Made by a program: the position numbers and the translations under genes. Positions 1-9,900 of a stretch of DNA of 64,000 nucleotides are shown here, one piece after another. The stretch is taken from the NCBI RefSeq assembly GCF_004786035.1, contig NZ_CP035088.1, forward strand, positions 3,446,001 to 3,510,000, in the 5' to 3' direction. Positions within the stretch are counted from its first letter, which is position 1. The number at the start of each line of letters is the position of its first letter. The DNA is from Pseudomonas viciae (GTDB lineage Bacteria > Pseudomonadota > Gammaproteobacteria > Pseudomonadales > Pseudomonadaceae). The notes under the pieces were generated by a model, which had not been told where the DNA came from, made no database searches, and worked only from the letters and a program-made list of their open reading frames with translations.

Positions 1-130
1 AGGCATCTTCAGGATGTACAACATCACTGATATAAGAAAACTCATCCAGCTCGGACTGATCCTCCCATTGGCTTTTCCAATGCTCGTATCTTGGAGAACT
101 GACTGAGTCTGTAATCTTGATTATTTTCAT
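1..130 (-). CDS. Probable immunity protein to the adjacent polymorphic toxin (partial)
   Basis: Reading the minus strand from ATG at 130-128 gives 43 in-frame codons with no stop before the window edge. The product starts MKIIKITDSVSSPRYEHW and is rich in acidic and aromatic residues (W, Y, E, D). Its ATG overlaps the TGA of the giant exoprotein as ATGA (130-127), so the two are probably translationally coupled. Position directly after a toxin tip is where CDI/polymorphic-toxin immunity genes lie. The segment is clearly more AT-rich than the exoprotein body, which fits an exchangeable toxin-immunity cassette. I recognise no domain in the visible part. The immunity role is inferred from position only. 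Confidence 0.6.
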   Translation of the reverse strand, partial: MKIIKITDSVSSPRYEHWKSQWEDQSELDEFSYISDVVHPEDA

Positions 131-930
131 GGAATTTCTTCTGCACTGATGCCCCGTGGAGGTTTCTTGCTCGATGGAGATTGTACCCTGATCGATCCAT
201 CCGGCAACTTGTTGCGACCATAGTCAATAGCATGAGGCGTAGGTATCCCTGCATGTGAATCGCCCGTCACATCGACCCGCTTGAGAATCATACCTTTATC
301 ATCATAAACGGCATAACTCGTTATATTCCCTTTATTATCAGCACGATAAAGAGTTCCATTGGCAGGCCCTCCCTCCAGCATAAAATGCCCACTGAACTTA
401 TCGGCTTTCTCCAGAGGTCCGCCTTCTAGATTCTTGGCATTCCTCGGCACTACAGGCTTGCCATTAATATCGCACAGACCAACGTTGTGCACCCAGGTCT
501 TCAACTTACCCACATAAAACGTATGACCAACGTCCACGGTCAGGTTATAGGTTTTTCCTTGTGGAAGAAACAACTCCAGAGACTCAACCCTGGTCGAGAC
601 ACCTTCAGTAGGACCGTCCCCTAACGACTGAAGCAAATCGCCTGATTTAAGCTGGATAACCGGCACAAAGTCATGTCGTGCGGGAACGTAGAATGGATGG
701 CCCGGTGTAACCAGAAGCGTTTCTTTCTCTGAAACTCCATCTGCCCGGATGTTTTTCAACTTGAGCTGGTAAATCGGCTGATCAGTACGAATGTGTGTAG
801 CCGAAATAGCGGCGGCGAATGGCTCCCCCCCTGTTTCTCGCTTACTCCAGACAATATCTCCCACGCTTAGGGTATCAATCGCGCGAGGGCCTTGCGGGGT
901 GGCAACCATGGTTCCTGCGGCGAAACAGCA
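127..930 (-). other. Pretoxin-Hint domain (484-930) and C-terminal toxin domain (127-483)
   Basis: Residues 3881-4029 carry Hint/intein-like blocks: N-terminal CCFAAGTMVATPQGP, an internal TPGHPFYVP, and the terminal GHTFYV...WVHN. This matches pretoxin-Hint domains that precede toxin tips. The last 118 residues (from VGLCDINGKP) are a polymorphic toxin tip with a GIPTPH motif and a lysine/proline-rich end. GIPTPH recalls the 'polymorphic toxin type 24' group, but I hold that at low confidence. The tip is visibly AT-richer than the body of the gene, which suggests recombinational exchange. Confidence 0.7.
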
Positions 931-3900
931 AGGCTTGACCGGTTTCGTAACAGTGGGGCTATTTCCGAACCCATCGGCATCCGTCGACACACCATTGCCG
1001 GGTTTCCCGCCTTTACCGACACCCGCAACAATCTTGGTCCCCCACCCCTCGGTCAGCAACGTGTTGCCCATGTTGCTGATCATGGCGGCTCTTTCGGCCA
1101 CGCTGAGTTTGCGGCCCGCCGCATCGTCCAGCCAGGAGGTCTTGTTTTCCCATTCTTTGAGATTGGCGCTCTCGGCGGGCGTCAACCAGCCTTCCTTGAT
1201 GTACTTGGCCGTGATGATCTGGTCATCGGTCACATAGGTATTACCCCAAGGGTCATACCCTTGAGCCGGTTGTGCGATGAGCCCTGGATTGCCCACCAGC
1301 ATCCCGACCATGTCATAGGAGACCTTGTTCCGGTAGAAGCTGAGCAATTCCTGTGCAACCGGATCGTCCATGGCGATGGTGTTGGCTTTCAAGCCTTCGA
1401 CACAGGCCCGGGTTTCACACAAATCGATCAACTGCGAACGTTCGGCCGAGATCTTTTCAAACTTGTCTATCAGGTCTCGCTGTTTCGCTTCGGTGCAATT
1501 TCCGCCGGACTTACAGCCCTTCAGTTCGTTAAGCAACCGCTCGGCGGTCGGGTGATCGAGGCTGTTGAACTTGGTGGCCTGTTGGGCGACCCAGCCCGCC
1601 ACTTCCTGTTCTTTATCAGAGCCGCCTGCGGCTGCCGAGACCGTTACGCCGATCAATTGCGAGGTCATCGCCAGCAACTGATCATGCATGTCGCCCACGA
1701 AGATCTTGTCGCCGACCGAGGCGACAAAGGCCTCATTGGCACCGGCTGCCAAGGCCCCAGTCCGGAAGCTGCCTCCGGCTGCTTCCGCGATCAGGCCACC
1801 GACAATCGCATGAGCGCCGACCTTGGCCGGAATCCCGGTGAATTCCAGCTGGGTACCCAATCGGTTATAGATGGAAGCTGAAAGGACATCAGCAGCCGCA
1901 CTGATACTGGCCTGTGCCAGATTGTTCTTGAGGCTGCCACCGTTGATCGCGGTATTGGTGACCGCACCAAAGCCCTTTTCAGCCAAGGTGTAACCGACAA
2001 ACTTGGTCAGGCCATCGGTGCTCGCCAGTTCAAAGCCATGCGTCGCTTTACTGGCATTTTCGGCGGAAACACCAAACGCCTTGTCCAGGACACCCGATGC
2101 AAAACCCGCAGCCAGCCCACTGGTCAAATAACCCTTGAGGCTTTCCGTCGAGGTGACATCCTTGAGGACCGCGCCCAGGTTGCCTTTGTTGTTTATCGTA
2201 CTGACCACCGACTGAACCACGGCAGCGGTGTAGGCTGCCGATGCAGCCGCACCAATCGCGGTGGCCGTGGTCGCACTGATCCCCACGGCTGTCGCGGCCC
2301 CGCTTGCGCTGGTGCCAACGGTAGCGGCGGTTCCCGAACCCGCCGTCAGCACCGTCACGATAATAACCACCGCCAGCATTGCCCCCGTGCCCATGCCGGA
2401 GTTGCTGTATTTGAAGGAGTCGTGGACCTCTTTCACGCGCCGCCAATCGACATCGCCACGCTGCTCGGCTTCTTTGAGCCAAGCCAACTGAGGGTCCGCC
2501 TGAACCATCGCATCAATGGTCTGACTGACCGTCTTCTGGTCAATCTGCTTGATGTCGATATGCACGCCCTTGGCGGCAGTGATCGCCAGGTCCCCCTTGC
2601 TGATCAACTCGCTCTGGCGCAGGGTCTCGTCGGTATGGCCCTTACCCTTCGATGAATTCCAGGCGAGGCTGTTATTGCTCTTCTCGTGGCTCTCCTGGCT
2701 CAGGTCCTTGACGCCCTCGAAGGTGATGGCTCCGCCACTTCTCAGTGTCAGATCCGCGCCACTTTCAAGCTTCGCGACCTGATAACGTTGGTCACCACCA
2801 CTGACCAGCGTCAGATCACGCCCCGTGGTGATCTGGGTGCCGACGTTGATGGTTTTTGTCACCTCATCGTGTCGGGTCTGCTTGCGCCCCCAACTGCCCT
2901 TCTTCTTTTTGTCATACAGCGAGTAATCCGTGTCCTGGGCCGCCAGCACATCGAGTTGTCCAACCGCTGCCAGGTAGGCCTCGTTGCCAGCATTGATCCG
3001 GCTCGAGATCAGCGTCATATCGTTGCCGGCATTGAAAGTAACGTCTTGCCCGGCGCTCACGACACTGGAAACCTGTTTGACGTGATCTTCCTGTTTCGTG
3101 ACTTTCTTCGATTTGGAATACGAATGGCTTTCATTGGCAGCCGAAGCCACCGTAAGGTTTTCGCCTGCGCCGAAATCGATGTACTGATTTGCCTCTATCT
3201 GGCTGGCAACCACTGCCAGATCACGCCCCGCCTGGACAGAGAGGTCACGCCCCACCGTCAGATCCGAGCCGTACTGGGTAACGCTGCTGCTCTTGGTATC
3301 AGCCACAACGCTGTTGTGCTGTTCGGCGGCCGCGATGAAAGCGTCCCGACCGGCGGTGATCGTGGTGTCGCTACCACTTTGCAAGGTGCTGCCGGTGCTG
3401 ACGAAGTCCCGCGCGGCCTTGATGGTTAGGTCGTTCGCAGCTTCTATTCGGGACCCGCTGTCGACATACTCGCTGTGCGCGTTTTCTCCCTTGTAGCGTA
3501 TATCGGTGCCGGTCACCATGCGTTGGTTGATCACGTCACCGGCAATCGCGGTCATGTTGACATCGCGCCCCGCGATGACTCCGCCCGCCTTGTTGATGAT
3601 GTCGTTACCGGCCAGCAGGTCCAGACGGTTACCGGCCTCGATCAGACCACTGTTGACCAGGTCGTTGCCGGCCGTGGCCGCCAGGTTGTTGCTGGCACGC
3701 AGGGTACCGACGTTGTTCAGGTTCTTGCCGGCGATCAACGTAACGTCCGATCCTTGGATCAAGGCCCCGTTCGGTGCCAGGCGGTTCGTGGCCTGGGCCA
3801 GGTACAGCACCGGCACCAGAACCTTCTCGCCATTCACTTCATGCTCTTCGAGCCAGACGATATCGTGGGTCAGCGCCGCGACCTGCTGGGAGGTCAGGCT

Positions 3901-6900
3901 GACCCCCACCGACAGGTCGAGTTGTTGCTTGCTCTTGATGGCGTTGTCCATCAGATATCTATAGAGCGCTTCGTCGGAGGTCTGGCCGTCGATAAAACGT
4001 TGACCGGTGCGCGCGATTACCGCCTGCTGGATCAGCTTCTGTTCATAGAATCCATCGCCCAGGCGCTTGGCGCTTTCATCAGGGTTGTAGCCGAGGTTCG
4101 CCAGCAGGTAGTCCGAACTCATGAACTGCCTTAGGTCGGTCAGCACCGGGTTGGTTTCAATCAGGTACTTCTGTGGATTGGACCGGCCCGAGGTGTCCGG
4201 CAGGCCCTGCACGCGATTGATGACCTGGATGCCCACCGGGGAAACCACGCCCCCCTGCCCTGGCAACTCGACACTGCCGGAATCGCCCGGGGCACTGACA
4301 TTGATCACGCTGCTGGAAACACCGCCGCCCGTGGCCTGGCGGGTAGTTTGTTCGAGCTGAAGATTACTCGCGGCGATCCGCGCCGCATCGGTGAATTGCA
4401 GGTTGCGCGCCTGGACGTCATCCGCACCCTGCTGGCGCTGGGCACTGCTCACCGCCGCGCTGCCCATGCTCCAGGATTGGGCCCCCGCGTTGGCCTGGCT
4501 GGCCTGCGTCGGCGAACCACCCTGCCCACTCAGACGGAACAGGCCGTTTTGTCCGATCGGCAGGCTGAATCCCGGTAGAACCAGGGGATTGACCTGCTGC
4601 TTGGCAAGGTCCGGCGGCAACTGGGCATTGAACCGGATCACGACGGGCGCGCCAGTGCCTGCCGCTTGCGTGCCCTGGACTTTGTTGGCGCCCGGACCGA
4701 CCGCGTAATCCTGGTGGATGACGCTGTTGTTCAGATTCTGGGAAGCAGTAATCGAAACCTTGCCACCTGCCTGGATAATTGCACTGCGCCCTGAACCACT
4801 GCCATCTCTCGAAACTTCAACGTCGCCGGTCTGGGTGTACGACTGCAATTGAGCGGGCAGCGCCATTAGATTATTCGGGTCATACTGGGGCGGTTGGTTC
4901 AGCCCGTACCGAGTGCCAAAGGCCAATGTGGTTACCAACTGGCCCGTGACGGCATCCCTGAACCGGACAGCTGGAGCCGTGGTTCCCGGGCTTCCTACTG
5001 GGACGGGGCGCTCATAAGTCTCGGCAATCGCCTTGCTCAGGCCCCCAGCGTCATTGATGTAGTAAATGTTCGGGTAGTCGGGATCATTTCGCGCGTTGTA
5101 GCTGACAGCCTGGTTAACGAAGGCAAGAGCAGTGAGGTTAGCAATCGCTTGTGTGCGATAACTGCGCGTACGCTCGATGATGCCGCCCATCGAGCCTACG
5201 TTGGTCAGATTGCTTGCCTGGATGGAAATATTGCCGCCTGCACTGACGGTACTCTTGCTATTGAGAAAGTCGCCACCGCTAAAAACGAAGTCTCCGCCTG
5301 CTGAAAGCAAGGCCGCCGCACTGGTGTCGTTGTCCTGTCCTTCGTAAGTCTCACGAACGGCGATGCTGAGATCATAGTCTCCTCCCCCGCAATCCAGACA
5401 TCGGACGGCGATAGACGCCGAAATCAGTTTGCGTCCCAGGCTAAAACCTTCTGTGCGATTTTCGAAGCTGGCGGCATTTATGCTGAATCTACCAATACTC
5501 TCCAACGACCCGGAGATATTGGTGACTTGAGCCGACTGAGCCTGCCCCCCAAAGCCTTCGATACTGACGGTACCCAGGCTGTAGAGTTGTGCCGTATGGT
5601 TAGTGAAACCATTGACCTGTAACTTTGTGTCGCCGCCGCTGAACATCAGGCCATTTTCGTTCAGTAAGCCAGGGGTGTTCAGCAGCAGGTTGGCGTTGCT
5701 GCCCAAAGTTCCGTAGTTGTTGATCGACCCGGCGTTCACCCTCATCCCGGCTGCCGAAGTGATTCGGCCGTAGTTATTCGCCTGCCCACCGACGTTGATC
5801 AGAGTATCGGCCCCTCCGGCGATGCTGCCTGTGCTGCCCAGGTTGAACGAGGCGGCTGTCAGGCCCAGCGTATTCAGGCTGGTATAACGTCCACGGCCGT
5901 TGTAGCTGCCACTCAGGTTCAGGTTCGCAGTCCCATCGCTGGCGATCAGCCCGTCGTTGTTCCAATTGCCGCCGTTGCCGGCCAGGCTGTCGGAGGCCAG
6001 CAGTTGTCCACCCGCCGTCTGGTTGAGAGTGTTGACGTTCACCGTCAGGCGCCCGGCCTGGATCACGCTGCTGTTGGTCCAGCTGTCCGCCGTGAGCGTC
6101 AGGCCGCCACGGGTCACCAGGCTGCCGCCGGCATTGGTGATGTTGGCAGTGCTGATATCAAAGGTACCGTCGCCCACATGCAGCAGTCTGCCCCCCAGGT
6201 TCTGGAAGCCGCTGGCATTGAGCGTCAAGTCGCTGTTGGCGGTTTCCAGCTTGCCGTTGCGGTTATCGAACAGGCCGCCGATCTGGAAGTCGGTCTTGCC
6301 GTCGGCGCCCAGCGCACGGATCTGGCCGGTCTGGTTGTCGAGGCTGGCTGCGCGTACGCGCAGTGTGCTGTCGCTTTCAATGACACCCAGGCGATTGTTC
6401 AGCACGCCGTTGAGGCTAAGGTCGATGCGTTGGCCGGCGATCTGCCCGCCGTTGTCGCCACTGTTGTCGAAGTTGTTGCCGCTGACCTGCACCAGTCTCT
6501 TGGCGTAAAGACCACCATTGCGGTTGTCGAAGTCGGCGGTGGTGACCAGGGCATCGCCGCTCTGCGCCGCGATCCGCCCGCCGTAGTTATCGATGCCGCC
6601 CTGGGCGCCGAGATTCAGGCGCTGGGCCTGGACGATGCCGCCCTGGCGGTTGTTGCCCAGGTCATAGCCGTTTTTCAGCACGCCGACGATACGGGCCTCG
6701 AGGGCGCCCTTGACGCTGGCCAGGGTGCCGCCACGGTTGTCGAGGTTGGCCGCGCTCACAGTCAGGTCGCCATTCTGGGCAATCAGCCTGCCGCTCTGGT
6801 TGTCAATATTGCCGCTGACGGTCAGGTTCAGCGCACCCTGCCCTTGCAGGGAGCCCTTGCCGTTGGCGAGGCTCGTGGCGTCCAGGCGGACGTCGGCGTT

Positions 6901-9900
6901 CTGGCTGTAGATCAAACCGTCGCTGTTGTTCTGTACGGCGCCAGTACTGCTAATGACGAGGTTGTCATTGGCCGCGACGGTACCACGATTTCGATTGTCC
7001 AGACTGCCGGTGAACAGGCTCAGCAAGCCCTGGCTGACCAGTTGGCCGCCCTGGTTGCCGATCTGGCTGCTGCGGCTGATCACCAGCGGCCCGGCGCTGG
7101 CGAGCTTGCCGTTGGTGTTGGTCAGGGCTCCGAGCAGATCGAGGCTGACCGCGCCCTTGCCGACCAGGGTGCCGTTGCTGTTATCCAGGGTGGTGCCGGT
7201 GAAACCGATGCTCTGCTGCGCGCTGATGGTGCCGCTATTGTTCAGGGCCATGGCTTGCAGGGTCAGGGCCGCACCGCTGTCGATGGAGCCGCCCTGGGCG
7301 TTGTTCAACAGGCCGCTGACCGTCAGCTGCTGGGCGCCGCCACTGGACAGAATACCGGCGCTGTTTTCGAGGCTGGCGGCGTTGACGGTCAAGGCCTGCT
7401 GGCTGACCAGCGCACCGGCATTGCTGTTGAGCAATGCGCCGCTGACGTTGACACCAAGGTTGCCGTTGCGGCTGGACAAAGTACCGCTGTTGCGGTTGTC
7501 CAGGCTCGCGCCGTTGACGGCCAGTCCCTGCCAACCGGAAATCAGGCCGCCCTGGTTGATCAGGCTGTTGCCGGTCACGACCAACTGGTTGTTGCTGATC
7601 AGCTTGCCGCCGCTGTTGTCGAACGTCCGTCCGACGAGGTTGAAGCTCTGGTTGCTGGAAAGCTCGCCACCCTGGTTGTTCAGGTCACGCAGACGATTGA
7701 GGGTCAGGGCGCCCTTGGCGTTGAGCAGGCCGTTGCGGTTGTCGAGATCACCACCCGCCAGGTCGAGGCGGATGGCCTGGTCGCCGAGCAGGCGACCACC
7801 GTTCTGGGCCAGAGTCCCAAGGGTCAGGTCGATATCGCCCTTGGCCGAGACTTCACCGCCATTGCCGGAGTCCAGGCTGCTGGCGTTGATCGTCAGACCG
7901 CCCTGGCTGTTTATCAGGCCCCTGCCACTGTTGCTCAGCGCCATGGCGTTGAGGGTCACGGCGACGGCACCGAGCAAGGCGCCGCCCTGGTTGTCGAGGT
8001 CGGCGCTGCTGAGCTTCAAGGCTTGCGCGGCGTTGATCAGACCCTGGCTGCGATTGCTCAGTTGACCACTGGTGGTCAGGTCGAGGTCGCCACGGCTGGT
8101 GACGGTACCGCCACTGTTGTCGAGGCTGGCGGCGCGGATATCGAGCGCAGCGGCGGCGATTTGGCCCTTGAGGTTGACCAGCGCCTGGTTGATCCGCAGG
8201 GTCACGGCCTGGTTGCTCAGCAATTTGCCATTGCTGTTGTCCAGGCTGTCGGCGGTCAGTGCGAAGGCCTGGGCGCTGGAGATTTCACCGCCCTGGTTGT
8301 TCACGCCCTTGAGGTTGTCGAGCACCAGTGACGGCGCGTTGATCAGACCGTTCTGGTTGTTCAACTGGCCGTTGTTCAGGTCCAGGGTCAGTGCCGTGTT
8401 GCTGAAGAGCTTGCCGTCCTGCTGGTCCAGGCCAGTGACGCTGGCGACCAGGGCCTTGTCGCTGCCGATGCGGCCGTTCTGGTTGCTGACCTGCCCTGCC
8501 GTCAGGGTGAGGCTGTCGCTGCTGCTCAGGTTGCCGGTGCGATTGTCATAGGCGCCGGTACTGACAGTGACCGCACCTTTACCGCTGATCACTCCCCGCT
8601 GGGTGTTGTCGAGACTGGCACTGCTCAGGTTAATGCTGCTGTCACTGACCAGGCGTCCACCCTGGTTGCCCAATGTACCGCTGGCCTTGACCTTGAGAGC
8701 CCCGGCGCTCGACAGGCTGCCGGTAGTGTTGGTCAGCCCGGCGCTGCTGACGTCCAGCCGGCCTTCGCTGCTGATCAGGCCACCGCTGTTGTCGAGGTCC
8801 GCGCCGAGGGTGAGTCGTGCATCTTGGTCACTGAGTAGTTGGCCGTCGGTATTGTCGAAGGTCTGGCCGTCCAGCGTGACGCCGGTCTTACCCTTGAGCA
8901 GTCCTAGGTTGCGGTTGAGTACCTCAGCCATTTCGAGTGTCAGTGTCGTATCGGCAAGGAGCTTGCCGCTGTCGCTATTGTCCAGGCGCTTGCCGGTCAG
9001 GCGGATATTGGCACTGCTGGAGAGTTCACCGCCGCGGTTGTCGATAGCATCGACATCGAGTGTCAGCGCTTTTGTCGCCCCTACCAGACCGTTCTGGCGG
9101 TTATCCATGAAGGCACCGCTCAGGGTCAGCGCGCCGCTGGCGATCAGCTTGCCGCTGCGGTTGTCCAGGGCGGCAATATTCGCCGTGGCATCGGCCTTGC
9201 CGGAGACGGCACCGTTGCTGTTATCCAGGCTGTTGGCCGCCAACAGGATCGTGCCGTCGCCCACCAGGGTACCGCCCTGGTTGATAAACGCCCCGCTCAC
9301 ACCCAGGTCGATCGCACCCCGGCTGCTGATCAAGCCCTGGCTGTTGTCCAGGCTGGCGCTACGACTGTCGAGAGAAACTGCGGCCACTAAGCCCTTGATG
9401 TTGCTCAGCACCTGATCGATACGCAGGGTCAGGCCCTGGTTGCTCAGCAGCTTGCCGTTGCTGTTGTCGAGGCTTTTCGCGGCCAGGGCAAAGGCTTGGG
9501 CACTGGAGATTTCACCGCCCCGACTGACCACCTCGTCGAGGTTCTTCAGCACCAGCAGCGGGCCGTTGATCAGGCCGCCACTGTTGTCCAGGCGGCCGTT
9601 GTGCAGGTCCAGGCTCAGTTGGGTCTTGCTGAACAGTTCGCCACCCTGCTGGTCGAGGCCGGTGACGCTGGCGGTCAGGTCCTTGGCACTGGCAATACGG
9701 CCGGAAGTACCATTGCTCACCTGGGTCGCCGTCAGGTCCAGGCGGTCATCGCTGGTCAGCCGGCCTCCCTGGCTGTTGTCGAGGGTGCCAGTGGTGACGC
9801 GGGTGGCACCCTTACCGCTGATCAGACCTTTGCGGCTGTTGTCGAGGCTGCTGCTGGCGAGTACCAGGTCCTGGTCCGTGAGGATCGAGCCGCCCTGATT

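Noticed and set aside
6004..8331. A 775-codon open frame on the plus strand inside the exoprotein gene
   Set aside because: It is antisense to the repeat region and has a low-complexity Ala/Val/Gln-rich product without domains. Repetitive GC-rich sequence keeps the opposite frame open.
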